Shown here: one piece after another, positions 1 through 10,689 of the stretch
Layout of the letters: every line of letters begins with the position of its first letter
Position numbering within the stretch: position 1 is the stretch's first letter
Source: Marinobacter adhaerens HP15
Lineage (GTDB): Bacteria > Pseudomonadota > Gammaproteobacteria > Pseudomonadales > Oleiphilaceae
Direction: 5' to 3'
Length of the DNA stretch: 64,000 bases
Assembly: GCF_000166295.1 (NCBI RefSeq)
Contig: NC_017506.1
Coordinates: 3,100,001 to 3,164,000 of the forward strand
Position numbers and translations under genes: made by a program
Notes under the pieces: generated by a model
Seen by the model: the letters and a program-made list of their open reading frames with translations, nothing else
Told to the model about the DNA's origin: nothing
Database searches by the model: none

Positions 1-653
1 ATCTGGGTGAACTGCCAGATCAGCGACACCATGAAAATGGGTGTGGACATGGGCAGCAGGATACGGAAGAAGATCGTAAAGAAGCCGGCGCCATCGAGCC
101 GCGCTGCCTTGATGAGCGCATCCGGAATGGCCACGTAGTAGTTCCTGAAGAACAGCGTGGTGAAGGCCACCCCGTAAATCACATGAACCAGCACCAGGCC
201 GCTGGTGGTATTGGCCAGGCCAAGTTTTCCGAGGGTTGCAGCCATAGGCAACAGAACCACCTGGAACGGGACAAAACAGCCGAACAGCAGCATTCCGAAA
301 AACAGGTCAGAGCCCTTGAACTTCCACTTGGACAATACATAGCCGTTAAAGGCACCCAGCAACGTGGAAATCAATACCGCAGGCACGGTCATCTTGAACG
401 AGTTCCAGAAATAACCGCTGATCCCCTCACACTGAACACCGGTGCAGGCCTCGGACCAGGCTTTGGTCCAGCCAATGGTAGTCCAGTCCGTGGGCAGAGC
501 CATCAGGTTGCCGGTCCGGATATCCATGGGTGTCTTGAAGCTGGTCACCAGCATGATAAATAGCGGAATCAGGTAAACCAGGGCGGCCAGGAGCAAAAGC
601 CCGTAGATGGCCACGCGGCTGGGACGAAAGCCGGTGCGAACCACATCAGTCAT
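1..653 (-). CDS. gtsC: Glucose-type ABC transporter permease, MalG-like (C-terminus off window)
   Basis: Inner-membrane permease of a carbohydrate ABC importer. The gene is on the minus strand, starts at the ATG at 653-651, and its 3' end lies beyond position 1. The visible ~217 residues show several hydrophobic segments and the cytoplasmic EAA loop (DALIKAARLDGAGFFTIFFR) that docks on the ATPase. Its ATG overlaps the stop of the upstream permease gene by 8 bp, which indicates translational coupling. Order and sequence match gtsC of Pseudomonas-type glucose operons. The ATPase gene (gtsD/malK) would be expected just outside the window. Sugar specificity is inferred from context. Confidence 0.88.
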   Translation of the reverse strand, partial: MTDVVRTGFRPSRVAIYGLLLLAALVYLIPLFIMLVTSFKTPMDIRTGNLMALPTDWTTIGWTKAWSEACTGVQCEGISGYFWNSFKMTVPAVLISTLLGAFNGYVLSKWKFKGSDLFFGMLLFGCFVPFQVVLLPMAATLGKLGLANTTSGLVLVHVIYGVAFTTLFFRNYYVAIPDALIKAARLDGAGFFTIFFRILLPMSTPIFMVSLIWQFTQ

Positions 654-1572
654 GGCGCTTCTCCCTCAGTTCCGAATACAGGTAAGGCACGATCAGGGCC
701 AGAATGGCGCCCAGCATCAGCATGGCACTGGCGGACCCCAGGCCCATCTGGCCACGGGTAAAGGTGTGGGCATACATGAATACCGCCGGCAGGTCGGTGG
801 AGTAGCCCGGACCACCGGCGGTCATCGCCATCACCAGATCAAAGCTCTTGATGGCTATGTGAGCCAGAACCATCACTGCGCTGAAGAATACCGGACGCAG
901 GGACGGCAGGATGATTTTCCAGTAGATCAGCGGTAGGCTGGCGCCATCGACCCGTGCGGCGCGGATAATGGAGGAATCCACACCGCGCAGCCCCGCCAGA
1001 AACAGCGCCATGACGAAGCCGGAGGCCTGCCAGACGGCGGCCATCACGATGGTATAGATAGCCATGTCCGAGCTGACCAGCCAGTCGAAGCTGAACGAGG
1101 TCCAGCCCCAGTCGTGCATGAGTTTTTCCAACCCGAGGCTGGGGTTCAGGATCCATTTCCACACGGTGCCGGTGACAATCATCGACAGGGCCATGGGGTA
1201 GAGGTAGATGGTGCGGATCGCACCTTCCTGACGAATCCGCTGATCCAGGAAAATGGCCAGTATCACCCCAATAACCAGGCAACTGAGAACGAAAAGACCG
1301 CCGAAGATGCCCAGATTGATCGAGGCGGTCAGCCAGCGGTCGTTGGCCATCAGTTTGGCGTACTGATCGAAACCGACAAAGTCATACACCGGCAGGAAGC
1401 TGGAGCTGGTAAACGACAGCACACCGGTCCAGAGCATGTAGCCGTATATGCCGACACCGATGAGGACAAATGTGGGCGCCACAACCAGCTTTGGCAGCCA
1501 GCGCTGCAACGCGTCGAGAAAGCGTGACGGCGCCCTGGCCACCCTGGCGGGTTGGCGTTGAATGTGTTCCAT
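646..1572 (-). CDS. gtsB: Glucose-type ABC transporter permease, MalF-like
   Basis: Second inner-membrane permease of the sugar importer, 308 aa. I chose the ATG at 1572 because GGGAG lies just upstream; an in-frame ATG 30 bp further upstream would place that site inside the gene. About six hydrophobic segments are visible. The EAA loop is DSSIIRAARVDGASLPLIYW, near residue 205. It sits between the solute-binding protein gene and the second permease and is co-directional with both. Assignment to the glucose/mannose (Gts) group follows from the GtsA-like binding protein next door. Confidence 0.88.
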   Translation of the reverse strand: MEHIQRQPARVARAPSRFLDALQRWLPKLVVAPTFVLIGVGIYGYMLWTGVLSFTSSSFLPVYDFVGFDQYAKLMANDRWLTASINLGIFGGLFVLSCLVIGVILAIFLDQRIRQEGAIRTIYLYPMALSMIVTGTVWKWILNPSLGLEKLMHDWGWTSFSFDWLVSSDMAIYTIVMAAVWQASGFVMALFLAGLRGVDSSIIRAARVDGASLPLIYWKIILPSLRPVFFSAVMVLAHIAIKSFDLVMAMTAGGPGYSTDLPAVFMYAHTFTRGQMGLGSASAMLMLGAILALIVPYLYSELREKRHD

Positions 1573-1626
1573 GATGAGTCTCCCGAGAGGATCGGGGGCC
1601 ACCCGAGTGGGGCGGCCCCTACCGGA

Positions 1627-2871
1627 TCAGAGTGCCGCCTGAATAGCTGCCGCCAGCTGGTCAGTGGCCCGGGCCGGATCCTTGTTATCGGAGTTCACGA
1701 AGTTGGTGACAACATCAAAGATCTGGCCCTGAACATAACTGGTGGTAGCCAGGCCATGGGCAAAGCTGGGCACCAGGCCGCCGTCCTCAGCACTGCTTTT
1801 GAACGTGTCCATGGACGCCTGGGCACAGGTGTCAAAGTCGGTACGAACCGGGATCGAACCCTTGGCCTTGTTGAACACGGCCTGGAACTCCGGCTCCATG
1901 ATCGTGCGGGCCAGGTCTTTCTGGGCCTTGGTGTTGTCCTCATCGCTGAGACTGAACATGGCGAACGAGTCGACGTTAAAGGTGAACTGACCACCGGTAC
2001 CCGGTGCCGCGGCACACACATAATCCTCACCCGGCGTCAGACCGGCAGCAGTGAACTCACCCTTGGCCCAGTCGCCCATGATCTGCATGGCGGCTTCGCC
2101 CCGAATAACCATGCCGGTGGCGGTGTTCCAGTCACGCCCGGCGGCATTGTCATCCACGTAGCTCATCACCTTGGCAAACTCGGCGAAGACCTCTTCCATC
2201 TGTGCGCTGTTAATTACGTCCATGTCGTGCTCAACAAAGGCACTGGCGAAGTCGTCCGGGCCCATGACCGCAAGCGCCACGGCCTCGAAAACCGTTGCGT
2301 CCTGCCAGGGCTGGCCTCCGTGGGCCAGAGGAGTAATGCCTGCCGCCTTAAGCTTCTCAGCGGCCTGATAGAACTCATCCAGGGTCTTGGGCACACCCAC
2401 ACCGACCTTGTTCAGGGTCTCAGGATTTGCCCACAGCCAGTTAACCCGGTGCACATTCACCGGCACCGCGACATAGCTGTCCTCGTATTGCATGACATCG
2501 GCAATAACCGGCGGAATCAGCTGACCCCAGTTGTTGGCCTCCGCCACGTCATCGAGACTGGTTAGAAACCCAAGCTTGGCCCATTCCCGGATATCCAACC
2601 CCTTGATCTGGGCGGCAGCCGGAGGGTTGCCGGAAACAGCGCGGGTCTTGAGCACGGTCATGGCGGCTTCACCGCCACCGCCGGCCACGGCAAAGTCCTT
2701 CCAGGTGTGGCCCTGATCTTCCATCATTTCTTTCAGTGCGACCGCCGCGCGGGCTTCCCCGCCAGCTGTCCACCAGTGCAGAACTTCAACTTCACCGGCC
2801 TGGAGCGCCTGGGCCGGAAGCAATGCCGCGGATACGGCTGCAGCGGTGAGAGTCTTCTTGAACGTAGTCAT
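1627..2871 (-). CDS. gtsA: Periplasmic glucose-binding protein of ABC transporter
   Basis: Extracellular solute-binding protein family 1, 414 aa, with a signal peptide ending near AQALQAG. It captures the sugar in the periplasm and delivers it to GtsB/GtsC. Motifs EVLHWWTAGGEA, AGGGGEAAM, HGGQPWQDAT and MGDWAKGEF are those of Pseudomonas GtsA-type glucose-binding proteins. The start at 2871 is preceded by AGGAAGG; a TTG two codons upstream is less likely. It lies between the LamB-like porin and the permeases in one minus-strand run. Glucose is the best guess; mannose or another hexose is possible. Confidence 0.88.
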   Translation of the reverse strand: MTTFKKTLTAAAVSAALLPAQALQAGEVEVLHWWTAGGEARAAVALKEMMEDQGHTWKDFAVAGGGGEAAMTVLKTRAVSGNPPAAAQIKGLDIREWAKLGFLTSLDDVAEANNWGQLIPPVIADVMQYEDSYVAVPVNVHRVNWLWANPETLNKVGVGVPKTLDEFYQAAEKLKAAGITPLAHGGQPWQDATVFEAVALAVMGPDDFASAFVEHDMDVINSAQMEEVFAEFAKVMSYVDDNAAGRDWNTATGMVIRGEAAMQIMGDWAKGEFTAAGLTPGEDYVCAAAPGTGGQFTFNVDSFAMFSLSDEDNTKAQKDLARTIMEPEFQAVFNKAKGSIPVRTDFDTCAQASMDTFKSSAEDGGLVPSFAHGLATTSYVQGQIFDVVTNFVNSDNKDPARATDQLAAAIQAAL

Positions 2872-2907
2872 GGTCAATTCCTTCCTGTTTTATTGTCTTG
2901 ATCAGGT

Positions 2908-4377
<1,470 letters not shown>

Positions 4378-4441
4378 TTATTGGCAACGATGGAGTCTAT
4401 GGCAAGAAACGAACACGCTACGTATCAAAGGGAAATGCCCA

Positions 4442-4459
4442 TGTAACAAGGTTGTTACA
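4442..4459. promoter_or_regulatory. Palindromic operator-like site upstream of the porin gene
   Basis: Two 8-bp arms, TGTAACAA and TTGTTACA, are separated by GG. The site lies in the gap between the sensor kinase gene and the porin gene, about 85-100 bp upstream of the porin start. There is no T-run, so a terminator is less likely than a protein-binding site. The neighbouring GltR-type regulator is the natural candidate, but I know no consensus that proves it. Confidence 0.4.
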
Positions 4460-4466
4460 CAAGCTG

Positions 4467-5933
4467 TCAGTGGCGGGGCAAGGTCAGCTGGACGTGCAAT
4501 CCTCCGGTGGGGCGGTTGCTGATCTCCAGCTCACCGCCGTGACTCTGGGCAATGTTTCGCGCTATTCCGAGCCCGAGACCAAAACCCTGATGCTGATTTT
4601 TGTCCAGCCTGTAATAGGGTTCGAAAATGCGGGACAACTGGTCATCGGATACACCGGGGCCTTCGTCCTCCACATGGATCACCAACTGCCCCCCCGTATC
4701 TTCAATACTCACCATTGCTCTGGCCCCGTATTTGACGGCGTTGTCCACGAGATTTCCGAGGCACCGTTTCAGCGCCAGCGGCTTACCCCGATAGGAACTG
4801 CAATGTCCCTGCACGATCACCTGTCCGGAGCCCTCGCCCTGGTAGGCTTCAGCCATTCCCCTTAGCATTTGCTCAACATCCACCGACTCGGGATTTTCGT
4901 GAATGTCGGTATCCTTCATGGACTGGAGCGCATTTTTCGCCAGCAATTCCAGTTCCCGGAGGTCCGCTTCCAAACGTTCCCGCATCACATCGTCCTCAAT
5001 CAGATCCACCCGCAAACGTAACCGCGTGATGGGTGTCTTGAGGTCGTGTGAAATGGCACGGAATAGCTGGTTCCGGTCGCTTATGTAACTCTGCAACCGG
5101 CGGCGCATGGTGTTAAAGCTGCGGGTCACGGCCAGGATTTCCGCACTGCCCTTCTCGACCAGGGGTGGCTGATTGTCCTCGAGCGGCAGATCCCGGGCCG
5201 CCTTGGCGAGCTTCCTTAGCGGGCGCGTCTGTTGCCGGATAAGCCACGCGAGCACGGGAAAAAGGATGGCGATCATCACCACCAGAAACAGAATCTGCTG
5301 CCCCGGGATGCCTTCATCCTCCAGTGACACGAAGGGTGCCGGCAGTGCCGCAGCCAGGTACAACCATTCACCGTCTGCGACTTCGATCTGGGTGACCAGC
5401 ACTGGCGGATTCAAAGGCTCCAGAGTCAGCGCATAGTGGGCCCAGGATTGCGGCAGCGCATCCAGGGGCAATTCAGTGTTCAGGATCCTCAACTCGGCGG
5501 GGTCGACAAAATCGACATACAAGTTGATCCGGTTGCCCAGTCTCTTGTGCAGTACCGTTTCAACCTCTTCGGTAACCAGCTGTTTTCGTTCGGTGTCTGG
5601 TAACGGCACCATATCGATACGCTTATCATTGAGCGAGACGAAAAAGCGGGTGCCGCCCATGTCACGTAGCTGATCCAGCACAATGTGCCGGTATTCCAAC
5701 GGAAGCGAGTTAAAAAACTGCGCCGTTGCCGCGGCCGACTGAGCCAGGTTACGGGTGGTGGCCACCAATCCCTCAACCTGCTGGGCCCGAAACGTGGCTA
5801 TCCAGGCGGCGCTGGAAATAATCTGGGCGCTGGCCATCGCCAGCAGTGTCAGCAGCAATACCCGGCCAAGCAATGAGGAAGGAAACCAGCGCCAGGATTT
5901 CTTTTCCGCTTTACCCGCCTTACTCCGAAACAT
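4467..5933 (-). CDS. gtrS: Two-component sensor histidine kinase, GtrS-like
   Basis: Membrane histidine kinase, 488 aa. Transmembrane segments lie near residues 21-45 and 213-233 and enclose a periplasmic sensor domain. A HAMP domain follows, then the phospho-acceptor motif SHDLKTP with His296, an N-box (NLVDNAVKYG) and G-boxes (DEGPGV, GFGLGLGIA). Its start overlaps the response regulator gene's end by 14 bp, so the two are coupled. Proximity to gtsABC and a porin matches GtrS/GltR of Pseudomonas, which controls glucose uptake genes. Whether the ligand is the same is not shown by the sequence. Confidence 0.85.
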   Translation of the reverse strand: MFRSKAGKAEKKSWRWFPSSLLGRVLLLTLLAMASAQIISSAAWIATFRAQQVEGLVATTRNLAQSAAATAQFFNSLPLEYRHIVLDQLRDMGGTRFFVSLNDKRIDMVPLPDTERKQLVTEEVETVLHKRLGNRINLYVDFVDPAELRILNTELPLDALPQSWAHYALTLEPLNPPVLVTQIEVADGEWLYLAAALPAPFVSLEDEGIPGQQILFLVVMIAILFPVLAWLIRQQTRPLRKLAKAARDLPLEDNQPPLVEKGSAEILAVTRSFNTMRRRLQSYISDRNQLFRAISHDLKTPITRLRLRVDLIEDDVMRERLEADLRELELLAKNALQSMKDTDIHENPESVDVEQMLRGMAEAYQGEGSGQVIVQGHCSSYRGKPLALKRCLGNLVDNAVKYGARAMVSIEDTGGQLVIHVEDEGPGVSDDQLSRIFEPYYRLDKNQHQGFGLGLGIARNIAQSHGGELEISNRPTGGLHVQLTLPRH

Positions 5934-6660
5934 GAGTCACCGTTGCTGCCAGAAGGTAACCGGCACCCCGGACTGTCTTGATCAGACGGGGATTACGACC
6001 CTGATCTCCCAGCCGTTGCCTCAGGCGGCTTACCGCCACATCGACGACCCTATCAAGGGGCATGGACTCCCGGCCACGAGTAACATCGGATATGGTGTCT
6101 CGATCCAGAACCTCGTTGGGATGGCTCAGAAACAGCTGCAGCAAGGCGAAGTCCGCCCCGGACAGTGCCGTGCCTTGCTGGTTCTCATCAATCAGCTCAT
6201 GGGCCAGGGTATCCAACCGCCAACGATCGAAGTCGACGTAGCGAGGGTTGTCGGACCGACTGAAGCTGGCCCTGCGGAGAAGAGCTTTCACTCTGGCCTG
6301 CAATTCGCGGGCGCTGAAGGGTTTGGCGAGGTAGTCATCAGCACCCAGCTCCAGCCCAACAACACGATCTGTCTCGTCAGAGCTCGCCGTCAACATGATG
6401 ATGGGCACCCGGCTGTATTCGCGAATCTGCCGGCAAAGGGTGAAACCATCATCCCCCGGCAGCATGACATCCAGCACAATCAGATCGACATGGGAGGAGT
6501 TCAGCCGCTCTCGCATCTGATCGCCATCTCCCGCAGTCCTCACGTCATAACCTACACGGGTCAAATGCTCCTCTAACAGCTCGCGGATGGCGGCGTCGTC
6601 ATCCACGACCAGTACTGATGCTTTTCTTTCGTTCATGGGTTGGACTTTGTTGTTGTTCAT
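5920..6660 (-). CDS. gltR: Two-component response regulator, OmpR family, GltR-like
   Basis: DNA-binding response regulator, 246 aa from the first ATG or 238 aa from the ATG at 6636; neither has a strong ribosome site. The receiver domain has the acidic cluster VVDDD, phospho-acceptor Asp64 (IVLDVMLPG) and the conserved Lys of YLAKPF. A C-terminal winged helix follows (DRVVDVAVSRLRQRLGD, IKTVRGAGYLL). It is the first gene of the gltR-gtrS pair. By synteny with Pseudomonas it should regulate the porin and gtsABC genes directly downstream. Confidence 0.86.
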   Translation of the reverse strand: MNNNKVQPMNERKASVLVVDDDAAIRELLEEHLTRVGYDVRTAGDGDQMRERLNSSHVDLIVLDVMLPGDDGFTLCRQIREYSRVPIIMLTASSDETDRVVGLELGADDYLAKPFSARELQARVKALLRRASFSRSDNPRYVDFDRWRLDTLAHELIDENQQGTALSGADFALLQLFLSHPNEVLDRDTISDVTRGRESMPLDRVVDVAVSRLRQRLGDQGRNPRLIKTVRGAGYLLAATVTHVSE

Positions 6661-6738
6661 GGTTAACAGAATATGTTCTTAAGTTGTGCAGCAAAAGCCC
6701 CACATTGGTGCTAGCCTGACATTAGGATTGTTAACACC

Positions 6739-8001
6739 ATGGACGCGGCCCCGACGATGAACCTTCGACTGGCAGTGGGTCTGACAACTGTACTGGCATC
6801 ACCCCTTTGCCAGGCCCAGCCTCCAATCTTGAACCTCTACACCTTTGAAAGCCCCCCGTATCAGATGGTGGGCTCTGACACGGGTGGAGAAAGTCAGATC
6901 TCCGGTGAAACCGCAGACACGGTGATTTGTGCTGCCAACCGTGCCGGCTGGTCAACCCGCATCCGGATTACGCCCCAGAACCGCGCCATACATTCGCTGG
7001 AACGCAATATGATCGATGGCTATTTTGCCATTGATCCTTCCGCAGAACTCGACACCATTGCCACACGGAGCGATCCGGTGGCGCTTGAGAAGTGGTACTT
7101 TTTCACTCGCGACGACAAAGCGTTTACCAAAGACCTTCGAATAGGCGTTGTCGCCGGTAGCAATGAAGAGGCCTGGCTGAGCGCTAAAGGCTATGGGATT
7201 TTCCTGAGCGTATCCTCCCCTTCACAGCTGTTGGCCCTGCTCAAGCGGGGCCGGATTGATACCGCCCTGATGGATGAGCGAGTCATGGATCGTCTGCGCC
7301 AGGCCAAAGAGTTGGCCGGCACGCAGCTCCGTGCGCACTTCGTTCGCTATGCCCCGCTCTACCTTTATCTGGGCGAAACCTTTACCTCAGAAAACCCCGA
7401 ATTTCTCGGCATATTCAACCGCACGCTGAACAGCTGTATGGCTGGGCAACTTGCGCTGTCACAGGAAGAAGATCGACGCATTTCGGAGCTGTCGAGCCGG
7501 CTTTTCAAGGAAATGAACAGCATCCTCGATGTTCGCCAGATCATCGACGAAGGACCGAGGCAGGAGAGCTTTACTGACGTAATGACCATCGACAGCCAAT
7601 GGACGGCGCTGTCACCCCTTGCAGTGCCAGATCTGGCAGCGGACATACTGGCACTTCCAGGCTCCAAAGCGCTGCAGGCGTGGCAACATTCCCACCAGGG
7701 CCTTGTCACAGAGGTAATGCTGGTCAATGACATGGGAACCCTCGCAGCGATGAGCCAGCTCACCTCAGACTACTGGCAAGGTGATGAGCCCAAATTCCAG
7801 AAAGTCATTGAAAATCAGGCAACCCAACCCGGCGGCGATCCACCGATATACCTCTCACCCATTCGGTACGACAAGTCCGCGGCCAGATTCCAGGTTACCG
7901 CCAGCAGGCCGGTTTTGAGTGATCACGGGGAACCGGCCCTCGGTGTGATCGTGATCGGACTCAGTATCGAGGAAGCACTGAGCGACTCTGAACAATACTG
8001 A
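6739..8001 (+). CDS. Secreted SBP_bac_3-like protein with C-terminal PDC/Cache-like domain
   Basis: 420 aa, probably periplasmic, transcribed divergently from gltR. A signal peptide ends near SPLCQA. Residues ~25-235 resemble a family-3 solute-binding domain of the amino-acid/polar ligand type. Residues ~275-415 resemble a PDC/Cache sensor fold (MLVNDMGTLAAMSQLTSDYWQGD). There is no transmembrane or output domain, so it cannot signal alone. The ATG at 6757 is an alternative start that gives a more typical signal peptide; AGGA lies 11 bp before the first ATG. The role is unknown; a helper for a membrane sensor such as the adjacent kinase is only inference. Confidence 0.65.
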   Translation: MDAAPTMNLRLAVGLTTVLASPLCQAQPPILNLYTFESPPYQMVGSDTGGESQISGETADTVICAANRAGWSTRIRITPQNRAIHSLERNMIDGYFAIDPSAELDTIATRSDPVALEKWYFFTRDDKAFTKDLRIGVVAGSNEEAWLSAKGYGIFLSVSSPSQLLALLKRGRIDTALMDERVMDRLRQAKELAGTQLRAHFVRYAPLYLYLGETFTSENPEFLGIFNRTLNSCMAGQLALSQEEDRRISELSSRLFKEMNSILDVRQIIDEGPRQESFTDVMTIDSQWTALSPLAVPDLAADILALPGSKALQAWQHSHQGLVTEVMLVNDMGTLAAMSQLTSDYWQGDEPKFQKVIENQATQPGGDPPIYLSPIRYDKSAARFQVTASRPVLSDHGEPALGVIVIGLSIEEALSDSEQY

Positions 8002-8034
8002 TTGATTCAATCGTCCTCCCGGCAAAGCAGACAC

Positions 8035-9723
8035 TCAGGGCGGTCCGACTTCACAGGCCAACACCAGAGCCCAGAACTCCGAGAAGTCATTGACCACCAC
8101 ATCCGGCTTATCCGGGTGTTTGTGGGTACCCGGAAAAATCTTGTTCAGCCAGGGCAGATCCCACTGGGCCCCGTTGAAGAATACCGAGGTCAGGCCCGCG
8201 CGCTTGGCGGCAATAACGTCAGTCGTGCTATCGCCCACGTACCACACACTCGGGTCGGGCGGGTAATCCAGTTTCTGGACCGCCAGCAGCAGTTGATCCG
8301 GGTGGGGCTTGCGCAGGGGTGTATCGTCGCCGCAGACGTCAACATCAAACAGATGCGTCCAGCCGGTATCCTCCACCGCCGCCAGTTCGTGCTCGAAAAA
8401 CTCGCGGTCCCGGTTGGTAATGACACCCACCTGGATGCCCAGCCGCCGTAACCCTTCCAGAACTTCGCGCACCTTCGGCTCAAACGCCTTCACGGTACCG
8501 TAGTGTTTCCGGTAGTGGTGGTTGAACGCCTGGTGGGCAATCTGCTTGGCTTCCTGGTCATCCCCGAACAACACCTCAAAGATATCGGTTCGGGAAATCT
8601 TGCGGTCTGCCTTCACCTTCGGATGCAGCTTCGCAAACTCCCTGACGTAGGCCACCAGCTTCACATCTTCCGGGGTTTTGCTGTCTTCCGGCGCCACCAT
8701 GCGGTCCATCAGTTTGAGTTTGTGGAAATCCGGCAGCATGTCGTCCACCGCGTGGTACATGGCGTCGAGGGTATCTACCAGGGTGGCGTGCCAGTCGAAC
8801 AGGATGACTGCCGGACGGATGAGCTTGACCACCGCCGGGTGCCAGTCCGGCTCAATTCTCGGCTCGGGTCGCTGTGGCGGCGGAAAGGGCCGGGGTCGAA
8901 CCTCGGCAGGCGTCTGCTCGAAGGCCTCCGGCTGGCTCCGCTCAAGCAGGGCTAAAAGGTCCATGAGGTCCTCAAAGCTGTCCAGAATGGCCGCGGGCGC
9001 GTCCCGGTGCGAGAACCAGCTGTCGATCCGGCCGGATTCCCAGCAGGCGCCGTTGTAGAACACGCCCGACACGCCGGCCTTGTTGGCGGTGAGCATGTCG
9101 ACGTAGCTGTCGCCGACATACCAGGCCGTTTCATCCGCTGGCAGACCGAGCTTTTCAAGCGCTTTGAGAATCACCTCGGGGTCGGGCTTGTACTCGGTTA
9201 CATCGTCGGCACAGACCGTGGCATCGAACAGGCGGCGCCATCGGCCTTCATCGACCGTCTGTAATTCACGATCCAGAAACTCCCGGTTCCGGTTGGTGGA
9301 TACCGCCAGCCGGATCCCCATGGCTTTCAGGGCGCTGAGGTACTCATACGCGCCGGGTTGAAACGGTTTTACCTGCCCGAAATAACGGCGGTAGGCCTCG
9401 TTGTAGGCCTTGTGGGCAATCAGCTTGGCCTCTTTGTCGTCGCCAAAGATGGCATTGAAAATGTCCGTCCTTGAAACCCGCCGCTCTGCCAGAATACGCG
9501 GATGCAGGCGCCGGAATATCCGGATGTAGCGCACCAGGCGCGCGTCGTCGCCGGTACGGCATTTATCCTCCGGCAGCAGCCGCTCCACGAGCCCCAGCTC
9601 TTCCAGTTGCGGCAGCATATCTTCCATGGCACTGAACATGGCATCGTGGGTGTCGACGAGGGTGCCGTGCCAGTCAAAGATCAACACCGACGGTGCTGAA
9701 ATGGAATCGCAAAATCGGGCCAT
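8035..9723 (-). CDS. Fused tandem HAD-superfamily protein with altered motif I
   Basis: 562 aa composed of two homologous HAD domains (residues ~10-265 and ~305-555) joined by a Pro/Arg-rich linker. Each half carries motif I as FDWHGTLVDT or FDWHATLVDT, motif II (STNRN, ITNRD), a motif III Lys (YKPDPE, RKPHPD) and motif IV (WYVGDSYVDM, WYVGDSTTDV). HAD phosphatases normally have DxDxT. Here the second Asp is His in both halves, which changes the usual general acid/base residue. The nucleophilic Asp is kept, so chemistry on a phosphoryl or related group remains possible. The substrate is unknown. It stands alone, convergent with the preceding gene. Confidence 0.75.
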   Translation of the reverse strand: MARFCDSISAPSVLIFDWHGTLVDTHDAMFSAMEDMLPQLEELGLVERLLPEDKCRTGDDARLVRYIRIFRRLHPRILAERRVSRTDIFNAIFGDDKEAKLIAHKAYNEAYRRYFGQVKPFQPGAYEYLSALKAMGIRLAVSTNRNREFLDRELQTVDEGRWRRLFDATVCADDVTEYKPDPEVILKALEKLGLPADETAWYVGDSYVDMLTANKAGVSGVFYNGACWESGRIDSWFSHRDAPAAILDSFEDLMDLLALLERSQPEAFEQTPAEVRPRPFPPPQRPEPRIEPDWHPAVVKLIRPAVILFDWHATLVDTLDAMYHAVDDMLPDFHKLKLMDRMVAPEDSKTPEDVKLVAYVREFAKLHPKVKADRKISRTDIFEVLFGDDQEAKQIAHQAFNHHYRKHYGTVKAFEPKVREVLEGLRRLGIQVGVITNRDREFFEHELAAVEDTGWTHLFDVDVCGDDTPLRKPHPDQLLLAVQKLDYPPDPSVWYVGDSTTDVIAAKRAGLTSVFFNGAQWDLPWLNKIFPGTHKHPDKPDVVVNDFSEFWALVLACEVGPP

Positions 9724-9849
9724 GCCCCGCCTCCATCAGAAGTTGCCTCAAGCCGGCCTTGAAATCCGCCGCCGGGCCGGCAAAACTCAGCGGTACTGAC
9801 AAGAAAGATAAACCCGGTTTCCACTGCGTGCACGCATCGAGTCTGATCC

Positions 9850-10689
9850 ATGCCAGTATCGAGCTACCTGCTGCCCTACGACTTTTCACCGCTGACCCTG
9901 CTCAGTTACATGCTGGTGCTCGGGTTTTACGGTGCAGCGCTACTGAGGATGCCGGAGCAGGACCGGCCGGGATCGGGCCGGATCGTTACATTCACACTGG
10001 GCGTTATGCTCTGCTATGCGGTGATGCAGACCCGGTTCGACTACTACTCCCAGTACATGTTTTTCGTTCACCGGGGACAACACCTTATTCTTCACCACCT
10101 GGGGCCAATTCTGATTGCGCTGTCCAATCCACTGCCGGTGATGCGCTTCTGGTATCAGAAAATTTTGCCGTCTGTGCGTTATTGGCTGCAGCCTCTGGGG
10201 TGGATTTACCGGATTCTGCAGCAACCCTTCATCGCCTCGTTTCTCTTCGTGGGGCTGATCTATTTCTGGCTCTGGCCGTCCATCCATTTTGACGCCATGC
10301 TCAGCCGGCAGCTCTACTGGATCATGAACTGGAGCATGCTGCTGGACGGCCTGCTGTTCTGGTGGCTGATCTTCGATCCCCGTAGTCCTGCAGTCACGAA
10401 TGCGCTTGGCTATGGGAAACGTATCCTGCTGCTGGCGCTGGTGGCGATACCCCAGATGATTCTTGGCGCCTGGATCGTATTTTCCAGGGGCATGGTGTAT
10501 GACGTTTACGAGGTCTGCGGGCGGGCATGGCCGATGCCTCCGGAAACGGACCAGTTGCTGGGCGGCCTACTGACCTGGATTCCCCCGGCCATGATGAGCA
10601 TCCTGGGCATCCTGATCGTGCTTCGCCGGGCCATGCATGAAGATGGCAAATTCCCGAAAAGCCGCTCTCTGGCGGGAGGTAACGCATGA
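9850..10689 (+). CDS. Cytochrome c oxidase assembly protein, Caa3_CtaG family
   Basis: Polytopic inner-membrane protein, 279 aa, with about seven hydrophobic segments. It contains family-typical motifs HLILHHLGP in an early helix and a conserved WWLIFDPR region. The CtaG/Caa3_CtaG family takes part in copper insertion into heme-copper oxidases. It overlaps the SCO gene by 4 bp (ATGA), so the two are translated together, which supports a role in oxidase copper-centre assembly. The oxidase subunits themselves are not in this window. Confidence 0.85.
   Translation: MPVSSYLLPYDFSPLTLLSYMLVLGFYGAALLRMPEQDRPGSGRIVTFTLGVMLCYAVMQTRFDYYSQYMFFVHRGQHLILHHLGPILIALSNPLPVMRFWYQKILPSVRYWLQPLGWIYRILQQPFIASFLFVGLIYFWLWPSIHFDAMLSRQLYWIMNWSMLLDGLLFWWLIFDPRSPAVTNALGYGKRILLLALVAIPQMILGAWIVFSRGMVYDVYEVCGRAWPMPPETDQLLGGLLTWIPPAMMSILGILIVLRRAMHEDGKFPKSRSLAGGNA

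Noticed and set aside
1552..2565. 337-aa open frame on the plus strand opposite gtsA
   Set aside because: It is antisense to a well-supported binding-protein gene, has no family features and no ribosome site; a GC-rich shadow frame.
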